The notes below the pieces were generated by a model. It saw only the letters and a program-made list of their open reading frames with translations, did no database searches and was not told the DNA's origin. The position numbers and the translations under genes were made by a program. From assembly GCA_030789695.1 (NCBI GenBank), contig CM061132.1:157834817-157898816 (forward strand): DNA of 64,000 nt, in the 5' to 3' direction. Origin of the DNA: Scilla litardierei. Lineage: Eukaryota > Streptophyta > Magnoliopsida > Asparagales > Asparagaceae. Positions 1 through 11,379 of the stretch are shown piece by piece; position 1 is the stretch's first letter; the number at the start of each line of letters is the position of its first letter.

Positions 1-404
1 TTCAGATAAGTCAGACCATAACATGCTTTGTGAGTTTATATGGTTTATTGGTTTGAATATAGTTAGATATATCCATGGAATGTATATGGCATCTATTTTG
101 CACATCTGATATGATACCTTGATATTTAGACAATACCCACAACATATCCTTGATATCCGCAAACTTATATTATATTTTTCAAGCCAATATGAGTTTGATA
201 TCTGATATTTAGATCCATACAACTAATAAGATGAATCACAATTTTAGGCAACTCTAGTGATCAATCGACACTTAATAGGATTAATCTCAACAAATTTAGT
301 GTGTGTGTAGTTCGACCAACAAAATGTAAATAGGCCTAGTCATTTTAGGACTGAGACCGAGTCTAACACAATGTTGGTGGCATTGCAGAAATTTAGGAGG
401 ATGC
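1..404. other. Left flank, no gene seen
   Basis: AT-rich sequence without a convincing coding frame. Its last five bases (400-404, gatgc) are the left target-site duplication of the gypsy element that follows. Confidence 0.6.
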
Positions 405-803
405 TGATACGATCTTGAGGATCGATCAATTAATTTTAGATTTAAAAGTGGAAAAATATGAAAAGGTGGAATTTTTATATAAGAGAATAGCGAAGAACAA
501 TGATAACTTGGGCTCTTTTCGAGACGAACCATATCTCCTAGCTTTTAACTGAACGGAATAAAAGCCTAAATCTCCTTCACGAGATGCCTAAGAAGTTCTT
601 CACAATTCAAGCATAAAAAATAAGAAAGGCGGCTAGCCCTAATAAATAGAAAAGAGGGGATTTACTAATCTAGTCTGAAAAAAACTAGAATACCCCTAGA
701 CCCACTAACCCACTACGCGGTTCCTCCACGCCTCCTACGTCGCACGTACGTCACCAGAGTTGGGCCCGTCCCTTCATTGGGGGCAGATGATGCGTCCGCA
801 TCA
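405..803 (-). repeat. Left LTR of gypsy element (3' LTR of the minus-strand element)
   Basis: 399 bp, starting tgatacgatc and ending cgtccgcatca on the plus strand. It matches 6269-6715 throughout except for a 49-bp duplication present only in the right copy and scattered substitutions. Confidence 0.95.
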
Positions 804-983
804 ATACCCCCCTAAAAGAGCCACCTTGTCCTCAAGGTGGAAGTCTGGAAACTGCTCCTGGATCACGTTGTACGCCTCCCATGTAGCATCGCAATTTGGC
901 AACCCCATCCAATGTATCAGCACCTCCATGCGCCCGCTCGGTCCCTGGCGGACGGCCCGAACCTCCAATGGCTCCAACAGCAC
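801..983 (-). pseudogene. Chromo-like C-terminal tail of gypsy integrase
   Basis: This 60-residue frame contains [16 protein letters not shown] and HLEDKV, the pattern of the chromo-like module at the end of plant chromovirus polyproteins (usual form: V-L-I-x-W-x-G-L-P-x-x-D-A-T-W-E). It lies in a different frame from the integrase body at 832-2097, so a frameshift separates the two. The module is known in the family to help target insertion to chromatin; activity here is doubtful. Confidence 0.75.
804..818 (-). other. Polypurine tract of gypsy element
   Basis: On the minus strand the bases just before the LTR read as an A/G-rich run ending GGGGGGTAT (plus-strand run of six C at 807-812). 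This is the expected plus-strand primer position next to the 3' LTR. Confidence 0.8.
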
Positions 984-2097
984 CCTCCATATCCTCAGTC
1001 ATGGTGGACGGTAGCGTAGACAACACCGTCTGCTCTCCAATGGCACGGCGAAGCTGCGACACATGAAATACTGGATGTATCATAGCCGTCGGGGGCAACC
1101 TCAACCTGTAAGCCACTTGGCCAATCTTGGCCAAAATCTCGAAGGGCCCAAAGAATCTAGCCGATAGCTTCTCGTTCCGTCTCCTCGCTAGTGATCTCTG
1201 TCTGTAGGGTCTCAGCTTCAGATATACCATATCACCCTCCTGAAAGTGCACATCACGACGATGTCCATCTGCTCTAGTTTTCATCACCTGCTGAGCCCGT
1301 AACAAGTGCTTCTTCAGCTCCTCCATGTAATCCTCCACCTGAGACACTGGTGTCTGTCTGTCCCCAAACCGAAGCAACTCTGGTGAGTCCCTCCCATACA
1401 ACACCCGAAATGGTGTTGTCCCTGCTGCTGAGTGGTACGAAGTATTGTACCAATACTCCACCCACGCCAACCACCGATACCACCACTGAGGTGTCTCCGA
1501 CGCAAAACATCGCAGATACGTCTCAATGCTGCAGTTCACTACCTCCGTCTGCCCGTCTGTCTGAGGGTGATAGGCGGTACTCCTCTTTAACACCGTCCCC
1601 TGGACACAGAATAGCTCCCGCCAAAACCCACTCATGAACACCTGGTCCCGGTCCGACACTATGGACGCTGGGATCCCATGCAGCCGTATCACCTCTCGAA
1701 TAAAAGCTGTAGCCACTGAAACTGCCGTGTACGGGTGTTTCAGCGGTATGAAGTGAGCGTACTTACTCAATCTATCCACCACCACGAATATCACCGTGTA
1801 TCCCTCCGATCTGTGTAGCCCATCGATGAAGTCCATCGTCACCTCCTCCCAGACCTGCTCAGGCAACGCTAAAGGCTGCAACAACCCGGCTGGCGTCATG
1901 GCCATGTACTTGTGACACAGGCAGACGTTACAAGCGGCAACCAAGCGGGCTATAGTATTCCTCATACCGGGCCAGTAAACCTCTCGGGACATCCGCATAT
2001 ATGTCTGCTGTACCCCGGAATGTCCCCCAACTACCGAACTGTGGAACTCCTGAAATAATCTAGTATAAAGGTCGACGTCTGTGGTAATACTAACCAC
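832..2097 (-). pseudogene. Gypsy integrase region
   Basis: The 421-residue frame shows, in order, a zinc-binding H-x-H...C-x2-C region ([19 protein letters not shown] then CNVCLCHK), then the catalytic core with [15 protein letters not shown] and TDGQTEVVN, which supply the D, D and E of the integrase triad, then the C-terminal domain ending near [14 protein letters not shown]. The last 40 or so residues run into the wrong frame relative to the chromo-like tail. Upstream, the frame also changes between RNase H and integrase (about 2100-2180). The role in the family is insertion of cDNA into the genome. Confidence 0.9.
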
Positions 2098-2318
2098 CCC
2101 TGGTACAGCAGCCTCCGCCCCTATAGAGAGTACCCCTTCGGCTCCTTCCCGCCTCCCTGTAGTCGCTCACGGATCTGCCTCAACTCTGGATCGGCCTCTG
2201 CCTCCTGCAGCATGGGTTCCTCATCTAACCACATCGGTAACGAGGGCGCCATCAAGTGCACCCCCTCCTCTCTGCGGGATAAGGCGTCAGCCGCCTTATT
2301 CTCTAACCCGGTCTGTAC

Positions 2319-2927
2319 TCAATGTCGAACCAGTACACCCACCAGCTTGGATAGCCAACGCTGATGCTCCTCAGTCACCAACCTCTGCTCCAATAAATAT
2401 TTCAGGCTGCGCTGATCTGTCCTGACCACAAACTCGCTGCGCTGATCTGTCCTGACCACAGACTCCCTCCCCATCAGATAGGGCCGCCACTTCTGCACCG
2501 CTAACACGATAGCCATCAGCTCCCTCTCGTACACAGATTTCAGCCGTGCTCTAGCTGAAAGCACCTGGCTGAAATAGGCTATCGGCCGACCCAACTGCAT
2601 CAACACAGCCCCCAAACCAACGCCTGATGCATCAATCTCCACTACAAATGTGATGCTGAAGTCAACTAGCGCCAACACCGGGGCTGTCGTCATCGCCACC
2701 TTCAAGGCCTCAAATGCCTTGGTCGCCTCCTCTCCCCATTGGAATCCATCCTTCTTCAACTGATCCGTAAGTAGTCGTGCAATGGTGTTGTACCCCCTCA
2801 CGAATTTCCGGTAGTAACCTGTCAGTCCGAGAAATCCCCGCAACGCCCTCAAAGAGGTAGGTACCGGCCAGTCCAACATCGCATCTATCTTCGCCCTATC
2901 TGCCGCTACTCTTACGGCCGACACCAC
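2319..2927 (-). pseudogene. Gypsy RT end and RNase H region, frameshifted
   Basis: The frame contains RT thumb/connection sequence ([18 protein letters not shown]) and RNase H ([35 protein letters not shown]). It includes a direct in-frame duplication of 30 bp (2406-2435 and 2436-2465) that repeats the block containing VVRTDQRS. Near 2340 the frame is lost; the expected family continuation D-I-E-Y-R-P-G-L-E-N-K is found in another frame. It is separated from the main RT frame by the nonsense codon at 2952-2954. Confidence 0.85.
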
Positions 2928-2951
2928 ATGCCACGAGTACTCTATCTGTCT

Positions 2952-4355
2952 CTAGCCAAAGCTGCACTTCTTCCGGTTTGCATATAGCTGATGCACCAAT
3001 AACTCCCGGAAGACCACCTCCAAATGGCCCACATGCTCCTCCATGGTCTTGCTGTAGACCAGAATGTCGTCAAAGAAGACGAGTATGCACCTCCTCAGGA
3101 ATGGTCGAAAGACCTTGTTCATCAATGCCTGAAATGTGGAAGGAGCATTCGTCAAGCCAAAAGACATGACAAGAAACTCGTAGTGCCCCTCGTGGGTGCG
3201 AAATACTGTCTTCGGCACGTCCTTCGGTCTCATCAGGATCTGGTGATACCCCGCCTTCAGGTCAATCTTCGAGAAGACAACTACACCATGCAGCTCGTCC
3301 AATAGCTCGTCGATCACAGGAGTAGGAAACTTGTCAGCCACCGTTTCCTTATTCAGCGTTCGGTAGTCTACACAGAAGCGCCAACTCCTGTCCTTCTTCA
3401 CCAACAGCACCGGGCTAGAGAAAGGGCTAACACTGGGCTGGATTACCCCAGCCTGCAACATCTCACCGACCATCCTCTCTATCTCGTCCTTATACATATG
3501 GGGATAATGGTACGGTCGCACACTCACCGGCGCTGCTCCCTCATGCAGAACTATCGCATGCTCATGCCCTCTCACCGATGGTAGCCCCTGCAGTTCCTGA
3601 AAGACCTCCTGAAACTGCTCCAACACCTGCTCGACCTCCCCGGGAACCCCTGCCGGCGACTCCTGCTCAACGCCAACGACACGGCACTCAACCAGGTATC
3701 TCTCTCCCTCTCTCTGTAAGGCCCGAGTAATGGCCTTAAAGGCCATCAGTGACAAACATAGGGTGGGATCCCCCGTGAGCACCACTGTGCGGTCCCCCTC
3801 CTGAAACTCCATCCTCAGACATTTCCAGTTCACCCGCATGTCTCCCAACTTCTTCAGCCACTGTATGCCCAGAATGATGTCAACATTGCCTAACTCCATG
3901 GGCAAGAAATCCTCCATGATGTGCACTCCCTGCAAAGTCAGGCACAGGCCCTTGCAGAGCCCCTTGCTCTCCTTCATCTTCCATGTCCCCAGTAAAACAG
4001 TAAACTTCTTCAGCGTGCTCAACTGCAGCCCATGCCGCTCCACTACTCGGCTAGAGATGAAATTGCAGGTGGCCAGCACTGTCACCGCCGTATCCCCTAA
4101 CTGTCCCGATAACTTCATGGTGCGGTTCGCAGTGAACCCCACCACGGAGTTCAGGGAAACCTCCGCGAAGTCTAGATGAGACTTCTCCTCCTCCACTGGT
4201 GACTCCTCGTGCTCCTCCTCATCACCCATGTATCCCTTCTCGTCTGCTACCATGGTGATCTGTAGCAGGAGGCTCGCACATCTGTGTCCAGGGGTGAACT
4301 TCTCGTCGCAACAGAAACACAATCCATTGGCACGCTTCTCTCTCACCTCCGCCAT
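2952..4355 (-). pseudogene. Gypsy zinc knuckle, protease-like region and reverse transcriptase
   Basis: The 467-residue frame begins at the gag zinc knuckle (GLCFCCDEKFTPGHRC), then a protease-like segment where the usual D-S-G/D-T-G triad is not recognisable (DTAVTVLATCNF). The reverse transcriptase follows: RMVGEMLQAGVIQPSVSPFSSPVLLVKK, FCVDYRTLNKETV, SKIDLKAGYHQI, and the catalytic F-D-D-I-L-V-Y-S. The frame stops at a TAG (2952-2954) just after KKCSFG, where the family normally has glutamine; sequence recognisable as the same protein continues beyond the stop. Confidence 0.88.
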
Positions 4356-6242
4356 CCGTCATCTGTCGCCCGAGAGTAGCTCGACGGCCCTCTCCTCTAG
4401 TCTCAGGCGCACCCGTGGGTGCCCTCGGTGCTGCTGCTGCAGGAGTGGGGCGGGAATTTTGGGTTCCCCAAGCTCCTTGTATCCTCCTCTCCTCCGCCTT
4501 CTGGGCCAGGCGTAGTACATCCTCCAGGGTCCCCGAGCTCTGCATCCGAAACTCCGCCCGTATAGAGGGCTTCAACCCCCTCATGAAATTTCCGATCATA
4601 ATCTCATCCGTCACCCCCTTCACCCTGCTGTTCAGCATCTCAAATCTCTTCACATAGTCTCTCACCGTCCCTTCCTGCCTCAGAGCAGACAGCTGCTAGT
4701 AGAAATCTCCCCCTGGGGTCTCCAGAAATCGATCAACGATCAGGGCTGACAGCTCCTCCCAAGTGCGAAAAAGGGTCAGTGTTACCTTCCATCTGTACCA
4801 TGCCAATACCTTGCCCTCGAAATAGATCCCGAAAGCCCTCAGGACCTCCCCCTCCGACAACCTCATCACCTGAAAGTAGCGCTCCACCTGATAGATCCAA
4901 CCGTCAGGATCCGTGCCATCAAAGATCGGCATCTGCAGCTTCATCAGCCGTCGATCCACATTGACGTCCTCCTGCTGTCTCCCACCTCTGCCACGGTCAC
5001 AACCCCAGCCCAAACCGCCACCAAGTGCCTCCATTGGACCTCCCCTGTCAACTCCGTACAACTCCTCAGGCCAACCAGCCTCTTCCACGCCTCAGGCTGG
5101 TAGTGGTACCATGAAAACTCCAAACTCCAGTGGTCGTGCAAAAATGGGCCCTCCTGCTCCTCCGTGCTGCTGTGTAGGCGATGTCCGGCCTCCCACATAG
5201 CCCCCGGACCTTGCCCCCGCCCCGGAAAGCCCTCAAACGTCTGCCTAGGGTCGATCACGGGTCTCGGCCCCTGTGAAGTAGTCTACGGTCTCCAAAATTG
5301 GCCCGCAGGGGCCCCAATGGCGACTCCCGATCCCCAGCCGCCTCCACCATCCCTCGAAACCCCCCCAAGATGGGGAGCGAACCCCGCCACTCCCCAAAGG
5401 GGGCTGGCGGTCCCGCCGGACCCCCAGGAGCGGAGGCCCAGCTCGCCGACCTCCCCGACAGGGGCACCGGCCTCCCAACACCCTCGATCGGGGGTGCCGA
5501 CCCTTCCGCACCCCCGGTTGGGGGTGCCACCTCCATCGTGCCCCCAAAGGAGGCACTGTCGCCTCCGGGGGGGGCGATGGGCCTCGCCCAGGCCTCGGAG
5601 GCCCGCGCGAGCCCGTCGCTCCCCAGACAGGCCCTAAGGGGCATGTCAATTGAAAGACGGGCCCGTGAGGGCCTGTCGCTTGCCGCCCCTCTCCGAAAAA
5701 GGCCCCCGAACACGCCAGTTGAAAGAGGCCCGTGAGGGCCTGTCGCCTGCCATGCCGTCCCGGAAGAAGCCCCCGAGCCGCCGCCTTGACCTAAGGAGCC
5801 CGCCGCCGTCGTTGCTTGATCTAGGGGGGCTGATTCGAGGATGAATTCGCCTAGATCAAGCAACGATGCTCTTGGATCACCTTGCCCCTTGGATCCCCTC
5901 CTCTTGGATCCCCTTGCCCCGATCTCCTCCTTTCTCCGTCGTTAGGACTTGTAGCATCGCAATCATCGCCGGGATTGACGACGTGGTTTCTCTCAGAAAT
6001 TTCAGATCCGACGTCGCTTCCTTCAACCCTTAGAGATCGCGGCTTGTTTGTGCGGTCTCCCTCCTCATGGCCCGAAGTTCAATTTGGATGTCTTCTTGCG
6101 AGTGGACGTGATCATTGATTGAATCCTCCACCGTCTTCTTTAACCCTTCAAACCATTCTTCGATCTCACGATTGAGATTCTCCCGAAGCGCTTGAATCTT
6201 CTCGTCCACGATATCCGCCTTCGATCTTGTGCCCGCCGCCAT
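4222..6242 (-). pseudogene. Gypsy gag region, fragmented
   Basis: The first ATG after the primer-binding site is at 6242 (MAAGTRSKADIVDEKIQALR), a charged helical start typical of plant chromovirus gag. The frame ends at 6030. Gag homology resumes at about 5088-4696 (LPIFDGTDPDGWIYQVERYF-like retrotransposon gag core, here with MPIFDGTDPDGW) and 4665-4222 (MRDYVKRFEMLNSRVKGV and FMRGLKPSIRAEFRM), each in separate frames. Between them, 5240-5860 is very GC-rich. At least three frame changes or stops make this non-functional. Confidence 0.8.
5240..5860. repeat. GC-rich, proline/glycine-coding low-complexity block inside gag
   Basis: A compositional island far richer in G and C than its surroundings. 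On the minus strand one frame (5255-5863) stays open for about 200 residues dominated by G, P, A and S, and the opposite strand is also open, which is typical of biased composition. Short units such as gtgagggcctgtcgc recur (about 5666 and 5733). It may be an expanded repeat in the gag leader or an insertion; I do not assign a function. Confidence 0.55.
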
Positions 6243-6253
6243 GAGATATCACC

Positions 6254-6265
6254 GCTCTGATACCA
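6254..6265 (-). other. Primer-binding site of gypsy element
   Basis: The minus strand reads TGGTATCAGAGC, the standard complement to the 3' end of plant initiator tRNA-Met, three bases inside the LTR at 6269. Confidence 0.93.
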
Positions 6266-6268
6266 ATT

Positions 6269-6715
6269 TGCTACGATCTTGAGGATCGATCAATTAATTT
6301 CAGATTTAAAAGTGGAAAAATATGATCTTGAGGATCGATCAATTAATTTCAGATTTAAAAGTGGAAAAATATGAAAAGGTGGAATTTTTATATAAGAGAA
6401 TAGCGAAGAACAATGATAACTTGGGCTCTTTTCGAGACGAACCTTATCTCCTAGCTTTTAACTGAACGGAATAAAAGCCTAAATCTCCTTCACGAGATGC
6501 CTAAGAAGTTCTTCACAATTCAAGCATAAAAAATAAGAAAGGTGGCTAGCCCTAATAAATAGAAAAGAGAGGATTTACTAATCTACTCTGAAAAGACTAG
6601 AATACCCCTAGACCCACTAACCCACTACGCAGTTCCTCCACGCCTCCTACGCCGCACGTACGTCACCAGAGGTGAGCCCGCCTCTTCATTGGGGGCGGAT
6701 GATGCGTCCGCATCA
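6269..6715 (-). repeat. Right LTR of gypsy element (5' LTR of the minus-strand element)
   Basis: 447 bp. It carries a 49-bp exact tandem duplication (6275-6323 and 6324-6372, starting gatcttgaggatcgatc) that the other LTR lacks, which accounts for the length difference of 48 bp together with small indels. Since LTRs are identical at insertion, the duplication arose after insertion. Confidence 0.95.
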
Positions 6716-6720
6716 GATGC

Positions 6721-7539
6721 TCACATGGCAGAATAGGTTTAGCTGATCTTGGGCTTGGTTGATCTCTCGAAAAGCTGAAATATCAAAAAAAAAACACGCC
6801 CTTATAAGCAATGTTTTGTGGAAACATTTTAAACAAAAATAGGTCCCATAAAGGGTCACGAAAGACTGGAGCCATAAAGCAACAACATTACCTAAAGAGT
6901 GAAGACAAAATAGGCCCAATGGGCGAAGATTTATATAAAAATGAGCCCATAAAGGGTGAAATTTTTAGAAAGTCTATTCTTAAGGGGCAGAGATAGAAAT
7001 CGATCCTCATTGGGTAAAAACAAAACTCAGATAGCAATGATCATGTGAATGTCTTGTTGGCTAACCGATAGATCATGAAAAGGGGTATGTTTGATTGGGG
7101 ACAAAGAGATTGAAACGGATCAGAGAAAGGGAGAGAGAGACCTGAATACGACGACGAGGGTCAAAGCGATAGTGTCCTTAGCCTTTGCCAGCGCAATCTT
7201 GATATTTGCTTCTCACTGTTCTCATTCCTCGTCCCATTCGATTCCATCCATCACATTTACTTATACCCTTGTAGTCATAATTTTGGGAACAGAATTAAAA
7301 TCCAAATTTATTTTTATTTGTTTTTATTTGATTTCTTTTTATGTTTATTTTATTGGGAGTGTACTTTGCTAAAACCCAATCAATAAATAATAGTATTGTT
7401 CAAGCATTTGAATAAAACATTTAATACAAAGTTGAGTGTGTTCAAACGTTGGCCTTGAGGCCCACCAACTCGATTCATTCCCACACCAAGGATTCTCTCT
7501 GTTATCGGGCACCCTGTTTTCTGTCTCCCTGGTCCATTC
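6721..7539. other. Intergenic stretch, no gene seen
   Basis: No supported coding frame. The motif 'cccataaaggg' recurs at about 6844 and 6948 within A-rich DNA (6800-6990). The segment may belong to the end of the hAT relic that follows, but no terminal inverted repeat could be fixed. Confidence 0.45.
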
Positions 7540-9790
7540 CTACAATAGATCATCGTCATGGAAAATCCGATCCAAGTCGATTAGTTGGTAGTCATCCTTA
7601 TCGCTCCTTCTCACGTGTCTTTGTCTCAGTCTCATATTATAATGCACATAAACCAGCTTTTTAAGGCGTTCCATTTTTAGCATGTTCCTAGTCTTAGTGT
7701 GAATGAGTGAATATGTGATCCAGTTTCGTTCACAGTTGGAAAAAGAGACCGTTTGGCTCAAAACACGCACAACTAAGCGTGTAAGAGTCGGAGCTTGCTC
7801 TATCCCAACGTTTAACCACCACTGAGCTGCAAAAGTTCCATTGGTCAGAACATACGGACCGTTTTATAGGTAACAAATAGAAATCTAAGATCCTTATAGA
7901 TACCTGGAGTGTCCCTTTTTATCGCCATTTTTGCCTTACTGGAGCTGAAATAACCAACTCTCATCTAATAGGCCTCCAGCTACAATTATCAAGCATAATT
8001 TTAGAATGTGAATGACTTCATCGAATTATATATCAAAATAAAAATATCTAAATTCTATTTACCTCTCTGTCTATGTCAATTTGCTTCGAGATGTCTGGTT
8101 CCAGCCTCTCGATCACACGTCTGAATCCAACCAGCACCTCGATTTTGTTTGTTGCATTGGAGTACTGGAAACGAGGATTCAGAAAATAGCATGCAGCATA
8201 AATATCTTGATGTAGATGCTTATCCCATCTTTTGTCGATCATATCCCACCATTTTTGTATCCTCTACCAACATTCTGTCGAATTTCCTCTTTTACACTGT
8301 CCATGGCCACGTAGAGATACCCCGTCTCAGCCTTATCATCGATGTCGACCATTCGGAAAACCTTCACAAGGGGCTCAAATGCAACGATAACATTAGAGAT
8401 ATCTTGTCAGAATTCATCGCCGTGAATCAGATTGTACCACATTGTTTCCAACGGTCATATCTTTTGGTTTGAGCCTTTGAAAGTTCTTGGACCATTTTTG
8501 GATGTAATCATTTTCCGTAGGTCATCTCGATGCACGTACAGACAGTCCAAAGCAATGAAATGTGTCGCAAATCTTGTGATTACGGGCCTGATCAACTCTT
8601 CCACCCGTCTCTCTTCCCATCAAGCTGAGCACGCATCCTTTGTTGTATATAAATCCTATTACTATCTGACTTTGTGTGACGATATTTTTGACTTCTTTTG
8701 CCATGTCAGAAATATAAAGTCAATACAATGTACCGCACATGTGGTCCAATACAGATGTCTCTTTCGCATCGGCATCTGCCCAGCCGACTTGTAGTTTGCT
8801 CCATTGTCGGTAACTACTTGGACTACTTTATGCTCCCCAATTATTTCTACATATTTGTCCATAAGATCACATATGTATGGACCATTCTAGAATTGGTCGG
8901 TTGTATCCACAAAGTCCACGAACACTGTCCCGTGGGTCGAATACACAAGAAAATTAATAATCTTCCTTTTGTTTTGTTTTCTCCAACCATCACACATCAG
9001 TGTGCAACCATCGCACATCCCACTGAATACGAAAAGTTTCTACATAATTTTTGATCTCTTCATACTTTATGTACAAATATGTGTGTGACGGCTCCCAAGC
9101 AGTGGGTGGAGCAACGTCACGTCTCGCTTCCACAATAGCATCCACCATGGGCTTGTAATATGGGCTATTGGTCACATCGTATGGGATGAGATGTGGTTAA
9201 AGTAGAAAATTTTGGCCATAACTCGACCGACAAAGGACTTGGCATTTTTCATTAAGGAATTCTTTATAGTTGACTGGGATTTACCATTCTTCGTTAGAGA
9301 AAAGGGTCGGCACCGAGTCTGAGAGCACCGGTTGGTCTACAGGTAGGTTCAACATCGCGAGCAGAGTCACATACAAACATACTAGACATTCGGCCGGCAC
9401 GACTACCCGATTTGGCTAACCCAGAGGCCCAGACGATCATGCTCCCATCCTTATACCCTTACATCTAATCTCTTCGTCGACAAGTTCTTGCCTACTCTAA
9501 GAGCTCTTCTAAGGTCTCTTGGCTCCTCGGTGTCATCCTCATAATCATCTGAGTCATCTGATATTTCCTCCGTAGTCCTTGCCCTTATTCCTCCTCGATC
9601 CTTTTCTTCTCAAATCTGGCGTGTACCCTTTCTTCTTCACAAATATGTGCGCTTTCATCTCTGTACGCACTTCTTTCGGTGCCTCGGGGTATGTCATCAC
9701 ATCCCCGACAATTCCCGCCAAGTGTTTTTTAAGGTGAGACATGTCTCCATGCATTTCTTTATGGCAATAGTTGCATCTTATGTCTATGGT
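7540..9790 (-). pseudogene. Decayed hAT-family transposase (BED, DUF659, hATC)
   Basis: Fragments in different frames follow the order of a plant hAT transposase on the minus strand. A BED zinc finger lies at about 9790-9660 (C-N-Y-C then H-L-K-K-H-L around MSHLKKHLAG). DUF659-like pieces lie at 8990-9175 (SPYYKPMVDAIVEA) and 8662-8862 (VVQVVTDNGANYKSAG, HLYWTTCAVHCIDF). The region before dimerisation is at 8048-8242 (WDKHLHQDIYAACYFLNPRF). The hATC dimerisation domain is at 7540-7770 (SNCERNWITYSLIHTKTRN, LKKLVYVHYNMRLR). Stops and frame changes between these blocks rule out function, though a few gaps could be introns. The family cuts and pastes DNA with 8-bp target duplications. Confidence 0.85.
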
Positions 9791-10000
9791 TATCTCTGAT
9801 CATTGTACAATAAGACCACCCAATATCCATCATCTTCTTCTTTGGAGTTCTTCAAGATATTTTAATTAATGTGACATATAACAAAGGAAAAATTGTAATG
9901 AAAAAGACAAACTAGTTTTTATAATTTCTAACCTCACTTTTTACAATTTATTACTAGAAATTTTTATTACTATTCTTTAACGTATTTGACTATATATAAT
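9791..10000. other. AT-rich spacer
   Basis: AT-rich DNA between the hAT transposase relic and the tandem repeat; nothing else seen. Confidence 0.4.
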
Positions 10001-10437
10001 CGACGGCGTCACATTATGATAATAGGCATTCTAATTTGGTCCAGTCGAACACGGCCGAGCAAGTTTGGCTAGATTAGGATCATTATCACCAGTCAGAGCT
10101 GGGATGATCCAAGCCATAGGCGCAAACGACTCTAGACACCGGTTTATGGACCTTAAGAAAATGTCGATTATTAAAATCTGTAATATCGATTTAATTTAGG
10201 TTTCTTTTTCCTAGTCAGATGCAATTGACGACGTCACATTATGATAATAGGCATTCTAGTTTGGTCCAGTCGAACACGGTCAGAGAGGTTTGGCTAGGTT
10301 TAAATCATTATCCCCAGAGCTGGGGTGATCCAAGCCCTAGGCGCAAACGATTCTAGACACCGGTTCGTGGACCTTAAGAGAATCCCGAATACTAAAATGT
10401 GTAACATCGATTTAATTTAGGTTCATTTTTCCTAGTT
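10001..10437. repeat. Tandem dimer, period about 225 bp
   Basis: Two copies of a roughly 225-bp unit (10001-10225 and 10226-10437) share blocks such as cgtcacattatgataatagg, tggtccagtcgaacacgg and tctagacaccggtt. Copies differ by scattered substitutions and small indels, so the duplication is not recent. It sits upstream of the hAT transposase relic and could be subterminal sequence of that element. Confidence 0.85.
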
Positions 10438-10439
10438 AA

Positions 10440-11155
10440 TCCTAATTAACTAGGCGTATCCTAAAACTAACCTATTTTACTAGAAATTTAAATATTTATA
10501 GTATTTAATATTTACTAGTGTTTTTAGTAGTAATTTTAGTAATTTTAGAAATTTTATTTAAAATTAGTAAATAAAATCAGCTATTCACATTATTGGTATG
10601 TTAACATAAAATTCCTAGGAACTAGAACATACTAACATAATTTTTATTAGAAATTTTAGAAAGTTTAGTATTTAATATTTACTAGTATTTTTAGTTTTTT
10701 TAAGTATTTTTCTAATCTCTTTTTTACTAGACATTTTCACATGTTAAGTATTCATTAGTATTTCATACTAGTATTTTATGAAAATTTTCAAATATTTAAA
10801 TTTCATATATTTTTACTAGACATTTTCAAATTTTTAGTATTTTAAAGTATTTTTCTACCCTCTTTTCACTAGAAATTTTCAATTTTTTTAGTATTTAGTA
10901 GTAGAAAGTACTGTATAAGTATCGGTATCGGTTAACTAGAAAATTTCTTGTAAATACTAGTAAATATTAAATATATGAAAAAATTTAGTGCTACTTATAT
11001 AATTTGTTAAAATTATTAGTATTATTCGTATTTCTTTAGTATAAAGTACTTAGCATTTATTAGTATTTTATTACTCTTATTAATTTCTAACATTACTTTA
11101 TTTAGCATTTCTTCTATTTTATGTATTATTGTAATATATCTTTTGTATTACTTTA
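10440..11155. repeat. AT-rich region with recurrent short motifs
   Basis: Very AT-rich. Variants of tttactagaaatttt and tagtatttaatatttacta recur many times on the plus strand. No coding frame. Confidence 0.5.
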
Positions 11156-11164
11156 ATTATAAAT

Positions 11165-11320
11165 GGATTTAATGTAGAAAAGCTGCTAATGGATCAGGTG
11201 GCAAGACAAAAAAGGTGGCGAGTACAAGCCCCCACATGGGTTTGTACTCGTTGGGGCCCATCCCTTTGTGTCTTGCACCTGATCCTTTGGATCAGGTGCC
11301 ACCTGCTCTACATTAATCCC
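11165..11320. mobile_element. Mutator-like MITE, hairpin, with 9-bp TSD
   Basis: The 156-bp element starts ggatttaatgtagaaaagc; its right end, reverse-complemented, starts gggattaatgtagagcagg. It is flanked by a perfect 9-bp direct repeat, attataaat, at 11156-11164 and 11321-11329. A 9-bp duplication is typical of Mutator-like elements. Most of it folds on itself: cgagtacaa pairs with ttgtactcg near the centre, and ggatcaggtg pairs with cacctgatcc. Confidence 0.82.
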
Positions 11321-11379
11321 ATTATAAATACATCTGCTATTCACAACACACATTTTCCTTAAACACACGCACTCGTTAA

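Larger units (their letters stand above)
405..6715 (-). mobile_element. Complete but decayed Ty3/gypsy LTR retrotransposon
   Basis: The element is bounded by LTRs at 405-803 and 6269-6715 and by a perfect 5-bp target-site duplication, gatgc, at 400-404 and 6716-6720. On the minus strand it has a primer-binding site matching initiator tRNA-Met, then gag, protease, reverse transcriptase, RNase H and integrase remains, then a polypurine tract. The order PR-RT-RH-IN and a short chromo-like tail after integrase point to the chromovirus branch of Ty3/gypsy; this lineage call is inference from motifs. All ORFs are interrupted by stops or frameshifts. Reading the two LTRs side by side shows about a dozen substitutions, so this is clearly older than the Sirevirus at 39340-51880. 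Confidence 0.95.

Noticed and set aside
5164..5735. Plus-strand proline-rich proteins
   Set aside because: They are antisense shadows of the GC-rich gag segment; composition keeps all frames open.
11221..11257. Rho-independent terminator-like hairpin
   Set aside because: The stem is part of a MITE with 9-bp TSD in a eukaryotic genome.
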